In this document: positions 9,608-17,976 of the stretch, one piece after another | Numbering within the stretch: position 1 is the stretch's first letter | Layout: each line of letters opens with the position of its first letter | NCBI GenBank assembly: GCA_024636515.1 | Contig: JAGXGX010000024.1 | Coordinates: 1 to 41,214 of the forward strand | Length of the DNA: 41,214 bases | Reading direction: 5' to 3' | Origin: Roseovarius sp. | Lineage (GTDB): Bacteria; Pseudomonadota; Alphaproteobacteria; Rhodobacterales; Rhodobacteraceae | Notes under the pieces: generated by a model | What the model saw: the letters and a program-made list of their open reading frames with translations, nothing else | Told to the model about the DNA's origin: nothing | Databases searched by the model: none | Made by a program: the position numbers and the translations under genes

Positions 9608-10920
9608 ATCGCAGTTCCCATGACATAATCAGGCAGCCAGGTGGCGAGGCTGGGAAAGAGGCACAGAAGGATGATTGCCAGCACCATGCAGCCCACGAAC
9701 GGCAGCGAGCCCATCAGGATCGTCTTGAGCGAGATGTCAGGTGCGATGCCGTTAATGACATACAGATTCAGGCCCACCGGCGGGCTAATCAGGCCGATTT
9801 CCATATTGATCGTCAGGATCACGGCGAACCAGATCGGATCGAACCCCGCGATGGTGATAATCGGCAAGAGAATCGGCGCGGCCATCAAGATCACTGCGAC
9901 GGGCGGTAAGAAGAAGCCCGCGACCAGCAAGAAAAGGTTGATCGCGCCCATCAGCACCCACCGATTGACGTCTAGCGTGCCGATCCATTCCGCGATGGAC
10001 TGCGTGATGAAAAGACTGCTGAGCATGTAGGAAAACACGCCTGCGGCGGCGATGATAAAGAGGATCATCACACTCTCTCGCGTCGAGTCGCGCAAGATCA
10101 TCCAAAGGCCGGCCGGACTCCATAGTTTGTATATTAGCATGGCGATCACGATGCACAGCAGTGCACCGACGGCTGCCGTCTCTGAGGGCGTCGCGATGCC
10201 GCCATACATGGCGTAGAGCACGCCAAGAATGATGATGAGAAAGGGGATTACGCGCGGCAGGATCTCGAACTTCTGCTTCCACGTATAGCTGTTGGCGGTC
10301 AGCACTTCGGCATTACCCGATTTCCAAGTCGAATAAAGCGCCCACGCCATGAATAGCGTGACCAGCAATAGCCCCGGAATGACACCGGCCAAGAATAGCC
10401 GCCCGATCGAGGTTTCGGTCGCGATGCCGTAGACAATCATGGTGACGGATGGAGGGATCAAAATGCCGAGCGTGCCGCCCGCCGCGATGCTGCCTGCGGC
10501 CACACCGTCGGGGTAGCCGCGCTTGCGCATCTCAGGGATGCCCATCTTGCCAATCGCAGCGCAGGTTGCGGGGCTAGAGCCGGACATGGCAGCAAAAAGT
10601 GCGCAAGCCCCGAGGTTTGAGATCACCAGACCGCCGGGAATGCGCGTCAGCCATCGCTCTAGCGCCTCATAAAGGTCCGCGCCCGCGCGGGTTGACGCGA
10701 TAGATGCGCCCATGATGATGAACATTGGAATGCTCAGAAGGGCAAAGCTGTCGAGCTTGCTGAAGAATATCTCAGGCATCAACTCCAGCGAGCGCATTCC
10801 GTCGAACGCGACGAGAAAGCCGCCCGAGACGATCAGCAGCCCCAGGGCGACAGACACGCCAGAGAACAGCACGGCAATGGTGCAAATCGCGACAAGCGCG
10901 CCCAGAGTAAGCGGGTCCAT
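9604..10920 (-). CDS. matM: TRAP transporter large permease, probable malonate uptake
   Basis: DctM-family permease of 438 aa. It contains SIPMFIIMGASIASTRAGADL, AAMSGSSPATCAAIGKMGIPEM, LGILIPPSVTMIVYGI and a terminal GLISPPVGLNLYVIN, all standard for the family. The frame runs upstream to 11037 inside the small permease gene. The ATG at 10920 is chosen because it overlaps the DctQ stop by one base (TGATG) and starts right at the first hydrophobic helix. Malonate as substrate follows from genetic linkage to matA and matB and from the known rhizobial MatPQM system, not from the sequence alone. Confidence 0.92.
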   Translation of the reverse strand: MDPLTLGALVAICTIAVLFSGVSVALGLLIVSGGFLVAFDGMRSLELMPEIFFSKLDSFALLSIPMFIIMGASIASTRAGADLYEALERWLTRIPGGLVISNLGACALFAAMSGSSPATCAAIGKMGIPEMRKRGYPDGVAAGSIAAGGTLGILIPPSVTMIVYGIATETSIGRLFLAGVIPGLLLVTLFMAWALYSTWKSGNAEVLTANSYTWKQKFEILPRVIPFLIIILGVLYAMYGGIATPSETAAVGALLCIVIAMLIYKLWSPAGLWMILRDSTRESVMILFIIAAAGVFSYMLSSLFITQSIAEWIGTLDVNRWVLMGAINLFLLVAGFFLPPVAVILMAAPILLPIITIAGFDPIWFAVILTINMEIGLISPPVGLNLYVINGIAPDISLKTILMGSLPFVGCMVLAIILLCLFPSLATWLPDYVMGTAI

Positions 10921-11468
10921 CAGGTATCCTCCAGTCCGAATGGCGCCTCGATCCGCAGGATCAGGGCAACGAGGTCTGCGATAAGTTGCAGCAACAAGAG
11001 GCCAAAGCCCACAGGCAGCGACATATAGGGAATCCACAGCCGCACGCCCCAGATCGTGTCAGACCGCCAGCCGCGCTCCCACGCGAAATGCCAATAATCA
11101 TAACCGTAATAGAGCATCACGGCGACAATCGCGGCGCTTAGGCTGAGGGTAAAGCAGGCGAGAGTAAACCGCGCGCGCGGCGGCAAGGATATGGGGATCA
11201 GATCGACATTCACGTGCCCGCGAAGGCGCTGCACGTAGGGCAAACCGATCAGCGTGGCGGCGATCATCAGATACACAACCATCTCGGTTTGCCAAATCGT
11301 CGATTGGTTCAGGACCGCGCGGACGAATATCATCTGGCAGGTGATGCCAACTGCGACGACGATCATCGCGGCCGATATCCAGCCCGCGAGGGTCGAAAGA
11401 GCGGCGACCACCTTGAGGAATGTGTTGTCGCCTGTTCTGGCGACGCGGTGCGTCACTTGTCCGGCCAT
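10920..11468 (-). CDS. matQ: TRAP transporter small permease, probable malonate uptake
   Basis: DctQ-family four-helix subunit, 182 aa. Hydrophobic helices lie at roughly residues 20-46, 60-78, 98-122 and 145-170. TIWQTEMVVYLMIAATLIG is the typical helix-2 region and RGHVNVDLI the following amphipathic loop. AAAGGAG lies about seven bases before the ATG. The stop shares one base with the matM start. A 165-bp spacer with a hairpin separates it from matP. Confidence 0.9.
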   Translation of the reverse strand: MAGQVTHRVARTGDNTFLKVVAALSTLAGWISAAMIVVAVGITCQMIFVRAVLNQSTIWQTEMVVYLMIAATLIGLPYVQRLRGHVNVDLIPISLPPRARFTLACFTLSLSAAIVAVMLYYGYDYWHFAWERGWRSDTIWGVRLWIPYMSLPVGFGLLLLQLIADLVALILRIEAPFGLEDT

Positions 11469-11543
11469 GTCGCGCTCCTTTGGGTGTGCTCTACGTTGCT
11501 AGGATATGCGGCGTATTACTGTCCGAACAGCGGCAATTCAGCC

Positions 11544-11583
11544 GGGCGAGCGCCTGCAGCTTACGGCGGGCAGGCGCTTGCCC
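11544..11583 (-). other. Long hairpin between matP and matQ
   Basis: Fourteen-base arms (11544-11557 and 11570-11583) pair with one G/T mismatch around a 12-base loop, between the matP stop and the matQ start. There is no U-run on the minus strand, so it is better read as a processing or stability element that favours matP messenger than as a terminator. The other TRAP operon in this window has a hairpin in the same relative place. Confidence 0.6.
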
Positions 11584-11633
11584 AGCTTGGTTGGTGTGTT
11601 AGGCAGGGGCAATCACGCCCCAGCCCCCAGCAA

Positions 11634-12620
11634 TCACTCGACTGCCAGCGCCATATCCAGCAGTTCTTGGCCGTTTGGCACGTTCTCGACGAAGTTCTTG
11701 TAGGACGTCGCCTTGGCGATCTCGCGCCACGCGTCGAAATCGTCCTGCGTCATCGTCGCAATCTCGACGCCCGCATCGCGGAATACCTGAACCGACTCGG
11801 CGTCCTGCTTTTTCGCCTCATCCAGATAAAACGCCTCGGCCTTGGCCGACGCGTCGCGCAGCGCCTGCTGCTGCTCTTCTGTCAGGCTCTCAAACTTGGA
11901 TTTGTTCATCAACAGAGGCTGATACATGAACCACAGCGCCACCTCGGCGGCGGGCGTATAGCAGGCAACCTGCTCGTAAATGCGGTAGCTGACAAAGGAC
12001 GACGATGATGTGTTCGCGGCATTCAGAACGCCCGTCTGCATCGCGTTGTAGATATCCGCGCTGGACATCGACGCAATTGACGCGCCTGCCCCGGCCAGCA
12101 TCTGCTCAAACGCTTTGCCAGCGGCGCGGGTTTGCAAGCCCTCGACGTCGGCAGGCTTGGTGATGCACTTGTCCTTGCCAGCGAAACCGCCCGCCAGATA
12201 GCCGTGCACCAATGTCATGACGTCATCCTCGGCCATCTTGGCCTCGATCGCCTCCATGAAAGGGCTGTCATTTAGGCGCGCTGCATGGTCGTGGTTTTTC
12301 ACCAATCCCGGCATCAACGTCAGGTTAAAACTGGGCTGCTGGCCACCTGCGTAGGACAGCGGAAAGACGGTCATATCCAGTTGGCCCCGGCTTAGCGGCT
12401 TGTACTGCTCGCGCGGCTTGAACAGCGATTTGGAGCCGAAGATCTTGATTTCCAGATCCACATCGGCGGCGGCAACCTCGTCTGCGACGATCTGCGCAAC
12501 TTTGTGGCGCACGTCGTTGTTTGACCACTGGTGTGACAGGCGCAGCTCAGTCGCATACGCGGCGGGCGCCAGTGCCATAAGGGCTGTGGCCGCGACGGCG
12601 GCCTTGAGCATGGATTTCAT
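11634..12620 (-). CDS. matP: TRAP transporter substrate-binding protein, probable malonate receptor
   Basis: Periplasmic DctP-family receptor, 328 aa, with a signal peptide ending near AAYATE (about residue 23). The mature protein shows LRLSHQWSNNDVRHKVAQIV and FKPREQYKPLSRGQLDMTVFPL, followed by DVEGLQTRAAGKAFEQML, the segment around the carboxylate-binding arginine. GGGAGG precedes the ATG. It is the first gene of the matPQMAB operon, transcribed away from matR. Malonate specificity is inferred from context. Confidence 0.92.
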   Translation of the reverse strand: MKSMLKAAVAATALMALAPAAYATELRLSHQWSNNDVRHKVAQIVADEVAAADVDLEIKIFGSKSLFKPREQYKPLSRGQLDMTVFPLSYAGGQQPSFNLTLMPGLVKNHDHAARLNDSPFMEAIEAKMAEDDVMTLVHGYLAGGFAGKDKCITKPADVEGLQTRAAGKAFEQMLAGAGASIASMSSADIYNAMQTGVLNAANTSSSSFVSYRIYEQVACYTPAAEVALWFMYQPLLMNKSKFESLTEEQQQALRDASAKAEAFYLDEAKKQDAESVQVFRDAGVEIATMTQDDFDAWREIAKATSYKNFVENVPNGQELLDMALAVE

Positions 12621-12713
12621 AGTATGTCCTCCCAGACTGTTGTTCCTTGTGATCCGGTTGTCCCCCGAACCCTGGCGTGCAGGTTAGGCGGGCGATGTTT
12701 TATGAGTCAATCA

Positions 12714-12727
12714 TTTTGTATACAAGA
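12714..12727. promoter_or_regulatory. Probable MatR operator
   Basis: The sequence TTTTGTATACAAGA holds a perfect 10-bp palindrome (TTGTATACAA, 12716-12725). It differs by little from the rhizobial MatR operator TCTTGTA-TACA(A/C)GA as I recall it. It sits in the divergent matP-matR interval, 44 bp from the matR start and about 87 bp from matP. On the matP strand a possible -35 TTGTAT / 17 bp / TAAAAC -10 overlaps it, so binding could block or tune both promoters. Confidence 0.75.
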
Positions 12728-12770
12728 AATTGATCTTTGCATGCGTAGATCTGAGCGCTAAGCTGACCCC

Positions 12771-13427
12771 ATGGAAAAGCGCCGCGCAGACATGATCGCA
12801 AGTGAGATCGAAGAGTTGATCTTTGGTGGCACCTATGGCGACGGCGCACGGCTGGATGAGGCGGCGCTGGCCGAGCGGTTCGGCGTATCGCGCACCCCCA
12901 TTCGTGAGGCCCTGCAAAAACTGTCTCTGTCGGGGCTGGTTACGCAGATCCCGCGCCGCGGTGTGTTTGTGCGCCAACCCGGCCCCGTCGAGTTGATGGA
13001 GATGTTCGAGGTTATGGCCGAGTTGGAGGCCGCCGCCGCGCGCCTCGCCGCCCTGCGCATCAGCGACGCGGCGCTTGCCGATCTGCGCGCCGCCAATGCA
13101 AAATGCCAGAACGCTGTCGAGGCGCAGGACCCTGCCGCCTATTACCTCGAGAACGAGCGGTTTCATCAGATCATCTATGAGCAGTCCGGCAACAAATTTC
13201 TGCAGGCCGAGGCGCTGCGTCTGCACCGCCGCCTGCGTCCATTCCGGCGCCAGCAGCTACGCCTGCGCGGGCGGCTGGCGCAATCCATGGCCGAGCATGA
13301 AGATATCGTCGCGGCCCTGACGCGCGGCGACGCGTCTGCCGCCGCCGATGCCCTACGCGGCCACGTCGCAGTTCAGGGCGAGAAGTTTCATCACCTTATG
13401 TCAAGCCTGCGACCAGCCGCCGAATAA
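12771..13427 (+). CDS. matR: GntR/FCD-family regulator of malonate genes
   Basis: FadR-subfamily GntR regulator of 218 aa. The N-terminal winged helix-turn-helix (about residues 1-70) contains RLDEAALAERFGVSRTPIREALQKLSLSGLV and IPRRGVFV. An all-helical FCD effector domain follows (about 78-205), with the metal/ligand histidine region NERFHQIIYEQSGN. It is divergent from matPQMAB with the palindromic operator between them, the arrangement known for MatR. Malonate or malonyl-CoA is the likely effector (inference from the family). aroQ follows 60 bp later on the same strand and is probably independent. Confidence 0.9.
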   Translation: MEKRRADMIASEIEELIFGGTYGDGARLDEAALAERFGVSRTPIREALQKLSLSGLVTQIPRRGVFVRQPGPVELMEMFEVMAELEAAAARLAALRISDAALADLRAANAKCQNAVEAQDPAAYYLENERFHQIIYEQSGNKFLQAEALRLHRRLRPFRRQQLRLRGRLAQSMAEHEDIVAALTRGDASAAADALRGHVAVQGEKFHHLMSSLRPAAE

Positions 13428-13487
13428 CGCATCCTCTCGACAGGGGCATGGCGCGCGGTCTAGAACCGTGGCCAAAGGAGCCATTTA

Positions 13488-13931
13488 ATGACCTCGATAC
13501 TGATCCTGAACGGGCCAAACCTGAACCTGCTCGGCACCCGCCAGCCTGAGGTTTACGGCCACTCGACCCTCGCGGATATCGAGACGATGTGCCGTGGTCA
13601 TGCCTCCTCGCGCGGAGCCGACATGGCGTTCGCCCAAAGCAATAGCGAGGGCGCGCTGATTGATCATATCCACGCGGCCAAAGGCGTGCATCAGGGCATC
13701 GTGCTAAACGCCGGCGCCTACACGCATACCTCAATCGCGCTGATGGATGCTATCGCCTCGGTCGAGCTTCCAGTGGTCGAGCTGCACCTGTCGAACATTC
13801 ACGCGCGCGAGGATTTTCGCCATGTCAGCTACATTGCGAAGGTCGCATTGGGCGTAATCTGCGGCTTTGGCGCGGCGGGTTATCCGCTGGCCATGGACGC
13901 GCTGCTGGCGCATCTGGCGCAGCGCGATTAA
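13488..13931 (+). CDS. aroQ: 3-dehydroquinate dehydratase, type II
   Basis: Third step of the shikimate pathway: 3-dehydroquinate to 3-dehydroshikimate. It is 147 aa, the usual type II dodecameric subunit. The flexible lid motif NGPNLNLLGTRQPEVYG holds the catalytic Arg and Tyr. The substrate region NAGAYTHTSIALMDA and the catalytic-His block VELHLSNIHAREDFRH are intact. A clear AAAGGAG ribosome site lies about eight bases before the ATG. Confidence 0.96.
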   Translation: MTSILILNGPNLNLLGTRQPEVYGHSTLADIETMCRGHASSRGADMAFAQSNSEGALIDHIHAAKGVHQGIVLNAGAYTHTSIALMDAIASVELPVVELHLSNIHAREDFRHVSYIAKVALGVICGFGAAGYPLAMDALLAHLAQRD

Positions 13932-13936
13932 GAGGC

Positions 13937-13965
13937 GCTTGAGCACAGCCGTCACTGCTTCAAGC
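13937..13965 (+). terminator. Weak hairpin after aroQ
   Basis: GCTTGAGCA (13937-13945) pairs with TGCTTCAAGC (13956-13965) with one bulged base, starting 5 bp after the aroQ stop. No T-run follows on the plus strand, so it may only help Rho-dependent ending or RNA stability. Confidence 0.35.
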
Positions 13966-13984
13966 AATTCCTAAGACGCCAAAT

Positions 13985-14013
13985 AAAAAAAGAGCGAGCC
14001 TTTCGGCCCGCTC
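13985..14013 (-). terminator. Intrinsic terminator of rpsB-tsf
   Basis: On the minus strand, GAGCGGGCC / GGCTCGCTC form a 9-bp stem (one G-U pair) with a GAAA tetraloop, followed by seven U residues. It lies 27 bp past the tsf stop. A textbook intrinsic terminator. Confidence 0.93.
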
Positions 14014-14039
14014 CCTTCAAACTCACAAAATCCGAAAAA

Positions 14040-14912
14040 TCAGCTCTTGCCGACTTTGGCGACCTCAGCGGCGAAGTCTTCCTTCTCCACCTCGATGCCC
14101 TCGCCCACTTCCAGACGGACGTAGCCGGTGATCTCGGCGCCGGCCTCTTTGGCGGCGGCCGCGACGGTCAGGTCGGGGTTCATCACGAACGCCTGACCCA
14201 TCAGCGTTGACTCGGCCATGAACTTCTTCATGCGGCCCTCGATCATCTTTTCGATGACCTGCTCGGGCTTGCCCGACTCGCGGGCGATGTCCATCTGGAC
14301 CTGCTTTTCTTTCTCAACGACAGCCGAATCCAGCGACGCCTCGTCAAAGGCGACCGGATTGGTCGCTGCGATGTGCATGGCGACTTGGCGGCCAAACGCC
14401 TCATCACCCTTCAGCGCGACCAGCACACCGATCTTGCCCATGCCATCAGCAGCGGCGTTGTGGATATAGGACACAACCGTATCGCCCTTGATGGAGTCCA
14501 TCCGGCGCAGGCCCATGTTCTCGCCGATGGTGGCGATCTTGGCAGTGATTGTCTCTTCGACGGTCTTGCCGCCCAAGTCAGCTGTTTTCAGCGCCTCAAT
14601 GTCATCAACCTTGACAGCGGCATCCGCGATGGAGGCAACCATGGCCTGAAAGTCGCTGTTTTTTCCGACGAAATCAGTTTCGGAGTTGATTTCCACAGCG
14701 ACGCCGCGGCCATTCTCGACCTTGACGGCCACGAGGCCCTCGGCGGCGGTGCGGCCCGACTTCTTGGCGGCCTTGGCCAAACCTTTGGTGCGCAGCCAGT
14801 CGACGGCGGCTTCCATGTCGCCATCGTTTTCGGTCAACGCTTTTTTCGCGTCCATCATGCCTGCGCCTGTCGTGTCGCGCAGTTCCTTCACCATTGCAGC
14901 AGTGATCGCCAT
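14040..14912 (-). CDS. tsf: Translation elongation factor Ts
   Basis: Guanine nucleotide exchange factor for EF-Tu, 290 aa. The N-terminal UBA-like module contains [19 protein letters not shown], the most conserved EF-Ts signature. It is followed by a [12 protein letters not shown] segment (core domain, TDFVA-type motif) and a [10 protein letters not shown] block in the second core subdomain. The start has AGGAG eight bases upstream. It lies downstream of rpsB, the near-universal pairing, with a hairpin in the 75-bp gap. Confidence 0.97.
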   Translation of the reverse strand: MAITAAMVKELRDTTGAGMMDAKKALTENDGDMEAAVDWLRTKGLAKAAKKSGRTAAEGLVAVKVENGRGVAVEINSETDFVGKNSDFQAMVASIADAAVKVDDIEALKTADLGGKTVEETITAKIATIGENMGLRRMDSIKGDTVVSYIHNAAADGMGKIGVLVALKGDEAFGRQVAMHIAATNPVAFDEASLDSAVVEKEKQVQMDIARESGKPEQVIEKMIEGRMKKFMAESTLMGQAFVMNPDLTVAAAAKEAGAEITGYVRLEVGEGIEVEKEDFAAEVAKVGKS

Positions 14913-14938
14913 TTGGCTCTCCTAAATTTATCGAAACG

Positions 14939-14961
14939 GCCCGGCGGTTATCCCGCCGGGC
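14939..14961 (-). promoter_or_regulatory. Hairpin between rpsB and tsf
   Basis: A perfect 9-bp stem (GCCCGGCGG / CCGCCGGGC, 14939-14947 and 14953-14961, loop of 5) lies 26 bp after the rpsB stop and ends 26 bp before the tsf start. There is no strong U-run. It probably attenuates or stabilises the dicistronic message, as seen between these genes in other bacteria. Confidence 0.6.
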
Positions 14962-14987
14962 GCTTGTAAGTTGAGGTTCGGCGCAGC

Positions 14988-15887
14988 TTAGCTGTTCTCG
15001 CCGGCCTTGGCTGCCATCTCGGACACTTCTTCGCTCGACTTGATGTCCAGCGGTCCGTCCTTGGCGATCATATCGTCCTTGGCCGTCTCGTCCGACACGG
15101 CGCCGGTTTCAACACCAGTCGATGCGGGCGCGGGGGCTGTGACCTCCTCGACGGGGGCCTCTTCCATTGCGCCGATGTCGATGCCTGCCGCGCCCATCTG
15201 GGCCGACATGCCGTCCAGCGCCGCGCGGCTGATCAGATCGCAGTACAGCGCAATCGCGCGTGCCGCGTCGTCGTTACCGGGGATGATATAGTCGATCCCG
15301 TCGGGCGAGCAGTTGGTGTCGACGATTGCGACGACGGGGATGCCCAGCTTGTTCGCCTCGGCGACGGCCAGCGCCTCTTTCTTGACGTCAATGACGAACA
15401 GCAGGTCGGGTACGCCGCCCATTTCGCGGATACCGCCCAGCGACGCCTGCAGTTTGGTCTGGTCACGCTCCATGCCCAGACGCTCTTTCTTAGTCAGGCC
15501 GCCGTCCGCGGCCTGCTCCATCGACTCGTCGATTTCCTTGAGGCGGTGGATCGACTTGGAAACGGTCTGCCAGTTGGTCAGCGTGCCGCCCAGCCAGCGG
15601 TGGTTCATGTAATACTGTGCGCATTTCTCGGCGGCTTCGGCGATGGGCGTTGCTGCCTGACGCTTGGTGCCGACAAAGAGAACGCGGCCGTTCTTTGCCA
15701 CAGTTTCGCGAACGACGTTCAGCGCAGCGTCCAGCATCGGGACGGTCTGTGTCAGGTCCATGATGTGGATGCCGTTGCGCGCGCCATAGATGTACTCGCC
15801 CATGCGGGGGTTCCATCGCTGCGTCTGGTGGCCAAAGTGAACGCCAGCTTCGAGCAGCTGGCGCATGGTGAACTCGGGAAGAGCCAT
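14988..15887 (-). CDS. rpsB: 30S ribosomal protein S2
   Basis: Small-subunit ribosomal protein S2, 299 aa. It begins [20 protein letters not shown], the family start, and includes [19 protein letters not shown], the coiled region after [14 protein letters not shown], and [24 protein letters not shown]. Residues after about 235 form an acidic Ala/Glu/Val/Thr-rich tail, longer than the E. coli protein (241 aa) and typical of this family of alphaproteobacteria. AAAGGA precedes the ATG. A structured leader sits just upstream. Confidence 0.97.
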   Translation of the reverse strand: MALPEFTMRQLLEAGVHFGHQTQRWNPRMGEYIYGARNGIHIMDLTQTVPMLDAALNVVRETVAKNGRVLFVGTKRQAATPIAEAAEKCAQYYMNHRWLGGTLTNWQTVSKSIHRLKEIDESMEQAADGGLTKKERLGMERDQTKLQASLGGIREMGGVPDLLFVIDVKKEALAVAEANKLGIPVVAIVDTNCSPDGIDYIIPGNDDAARAIALYCDLISRAALDGMSAQMGAAGIDIGAMEEAPVEEVTAPAPASTGVETGAVSDETAKDDMIAKDGPLDIKSSEEVSEMAAKAGENS

Positions 15888-15903
15888 GCTTTGTATTCCT
15901 TTT

Positions 15904-15950
15904 CCGGTTTTCGCCTCGGCACGGGATGAGAGGCGGAATGCCTCAACCGG
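15904..15950 (-). promoter_or_regulatory. Structured leader of rpsB
   Basis: The RNA just before the rpsB ribosome site can fold so that CCGGTT (at 15945-15950) pairs with AACCGG (15904-15909), enclosing a GCCTC/GAGGC stem. The GCCTC segment has two possible partners: GAGGC about five bases before it, or GAGGCG after it. This makes two mutually exclusive inner hairpins. This fits autogenous control by S2, known in other bacteria, but the fold here is my own reading. Confidence 0.45.
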
Positions 15951-16013
15951 TGGACAGCCGGGGATGTCTCCCCCGGACGGCCCGCCCGTGCCTGCGGATT
16001 TCTAGTGTGTGCG

Positions 16014-16042
16014 CGTATAGACGCATGGGTATCCGCGCGCAA
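16014..16042 (-). promoter_or_regulatory. Possible rpsB promoter
   Basis: On the minus strand, TTGCGC (16037-16042) and TATACG (16014-16019) are separated by exactly 17 bp. Transcription would start near 16007, giving a 120-nt leader for rpsB. Both boxes match only moderately. Confidence 0.4.
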
Positions 16043-16137
16043 GCCCCCCACATGATCGCCCGGAGGCGCGGTGCCATTGCTGCCCCCGGCTTTTGTCCCT
16101 ACATCTAGCCAATCCCGATCCCGAGGCCGGAAAGACC

Positions 16138-16830
16138 ATGACAGCACCGTTTGACGACGACACCAGCACGCCCCGACGCAACAGCATCTTTGGACGGCTG
16201 CGTGCTCGGTTTTTGACAGGACTGGTCGTGATCCTGCCTGTTGCGCTGACAATATCGCTGATATGGACGATGATCGGCTGGGTCGACGGACTGGTGCTGC
16301 CGCTGATCCCCTATGAGCTGACGCCTCAACGCTATTTTGGCATCAACGTGCGCGGCGTGGGCGTGGTCGTGTTCCTTGTCTTTACCATCCTTATCGGCTG
16401 GGTCGCCAAGGGCCTGATCGGCCGAACCCTGATCCGGTTTGGCGAAAACCTTGTAGGACGGATGCCTGTCGTCCGCTCGATTTATTCGGGGGTCAAGCAG
16501 ATCGCCGAGACGGTCTTTGCCCAGACCGAGCGCAGCTTTGAGACGGCGTGTCTGATCCAATATCCGCGCAAAGGGATCTGGGCCATCGGCTTCATCTCGA
16601 CCATGGCCAAGGGCGAAATCGCGGGCAAAACAGAGACGGGCGGTACTCTGGTCAGTGTGTTCCTACCCACCACGCCGAACCCGACCTCCGGCTTCTTGCT
16701 GTTTCTGCCCAAGGAGGACGTGGTCGAGCTGGACATGACGGTCGAAGACGCGGCCAAGCTGGTGATCTCGGCCGGCCTTGTCTATCCAAATCAGGTAAAG
16801 CCCGAGGATCTGCCCCGCAAGGAAGCATGA
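16138..16830 (+). CDS. DUF502 family membrane protein
   Basis: Conserved integral membrane protein of unknown function, 230 aa. Two hydrophobic segments lie at about residues 22-46 and 71-95. They are followed by the DUF502 core: GENLVGRMPVVRSIYSGVKQ and FLPTTPNPTSGFLLFLPKEDV. The frame is open from a TTG at 16093, but the ATG at 16138 has GGAAAG upstream and begins a plausible charged N-terminus. It is divergent from rpsB and its end lies 6 bp from the convergent patatin gene. No function should be assumed. Confidence 0.88.
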   Translation: MTAPFDDDTSTPRRNSIFGRLRARFLTGLVVILPVALTISLIWTMIGWVDGLVLPLIPYELTPQRYFGINVRGVGVVVFLVFTILIGWVAKGLIGRTLIRFGENLVGRMPVVRSIYSGVKQIAETVFAQTERSFETACLIQYPRKGIWAIGFISTMAKGEIAGKTETGGTLVSVFLPTTPNPTSGFLLFLPKEDVVELDMTVEDAAKLVISAGLVYPNQVKPEDLPRKEA

Positions 16831-16836
16831 TAGACC

Positions 16837-17859
16837 TCAGTTGAACATCTCGCCCAGATCGACCGTACTGCGCTGGCCCAGATCATTCCAATGCGCCTCA
16901 AGAAACTTGTCCGCAGCGATGCGGCCCGCCTCCTTGAGACGCGACAGCACGTAAGGGTTTGGCATCATCTTACTCGCGACTGACATTTCGGCCATAAGCG
17001 GGTCGTCAGCGATCATGTGGACGTGGATCCGCTTCATCACCCCCTCGCCCAACGTTCCCGCCTTCAGCAGCCTCTGCACGAAGTCGATCGCGCGCAATTC
17101 GCGCAAAAGTGACGAGTTAAAGCTGATCTCATTGATGCGATTCTGGATTTCCTGCGGTTGGCGCGGCACGTCGGGCCGCTCTAGCGGGTTAATGTTGACG
17201 ATTACGATATCGCTGGGCAAATCCGCGTCAAACAGCGGATAGAGCGCCGGGTTGCCGGTATAGCCACCGTCCCAGTAATGCTCCCCGTCGATTTCGACCG
17301 CCTGAAATAGCGTCGGTAGACACGCGGACGCAAGCAGCGCGCCCGCGCCAATCGCTTCACCGCGAAATATCCGTATCTTGCCAGTACACACGTTGGTAGC
17401 GCAGACATTCAGGCGCGGCGCATCTTCGGCGCACACCTTGTCGTAAGAGAAATTCTCAACGATTTTGAGCAGAGGGTTGGTGTAGAACGGACCATACGAA
17501 TAAGGTGAAAATGCACGCGTCACTGCGCCCGACATTGTCACTGGCAGCGAGTACTCCATTGCCGCACTTACTGCCCCTGCCCCCGGCATCATCCCCATCA
17601 TCCAAGCGGGCATTCGCATATCCTCGACAGCGCCCATCTTGGCCCAGAGCCAATTCAGATTCTCTCGCGCGCCTTCGCGTCCGTCCGATACCCATCCAGC
17701 CTTGAACGCAGCGCCGTTCAGGGCGCCGGCAGATGTGCCCGAAATGGCGCTGACCTCCAGCGCCTCCTCATCCAGAAGCCGGTCGAGGACGCCCCAGGTG
17801 AATGCGCCATGCGCGCCGCCGCCCTGTAATGCCAGATTGATAAGCTTCTTATCCATCAC
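16837..17859 (-). CDS. Patatin-like phospholipase / esterase
   Basis: Ser-Asp dyad hydrolase of 340 aa. The oxyanion hole is GGGAHG (residues 13-18), the nucleophile is Ser43 in GTSAG (41-45), and the DGG triplet carrying the catalytic aspartate follows YW near residue 206. No signal peptide is seen, so it is probably cytoplasmic or peripherally membrane-bound. It follows bdhA on the same strand after 117 bp. That linkage suggests a role near polyhydroxybutyrate or lipid turnover, but the substrate is not evident. Confidence 0.9.
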   Translation of the reverse strand: MMDKKLINLALQGGGAHGAFTWGVLDRLLDEEALEVSAISGTSAGALNGAAFKAGWVSDGREGARENLNWLWAKMGAVEDMRMPAWMMGMMPGAGAVSAAMEYSLPVTMSGAVTRAFSPYSYGPFYTNPLLKIVENFSYDKVCAEDAPRLNVCATNVCTGKIRIFRGEAIGAGALLASACLPTLFQAVEIDGEHYWDGGYTGNPALYPLFDADLPSDIVIVNINPLERPDVPRQPQEIQNRINEISFNSSLLRELRAIDFVQRLLKAGTLGEGVMKRIHVHMIADDPLMAEMSVASKMMPNPYVLSRLKEAGRIAADKFLEAHWNDLGQRSTVDLGEMFN

Positions 17860-17976
17860 TGCCTCTCGGATTTCTCAATGTAGGGCTATCCACCGATCAG
17901 CCATAGTTGCAGGTTAGTGGAAAAAGCCAAAGCCGTACTAGCCGCTCAGCGCCGCTAGGCCTTCGACACGTGCCGC

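Noticed and set aside
11606-11621. GGGGC/GCCCC hairpin before matQ
   Set aside because: Five base pairs in GC-rich DNA; expected by chance.
16093-16137. TTG start extending the DUF502 protein
   Set aside because: The extension is not family-like, and the ATG at 16138 has a ribosome site.
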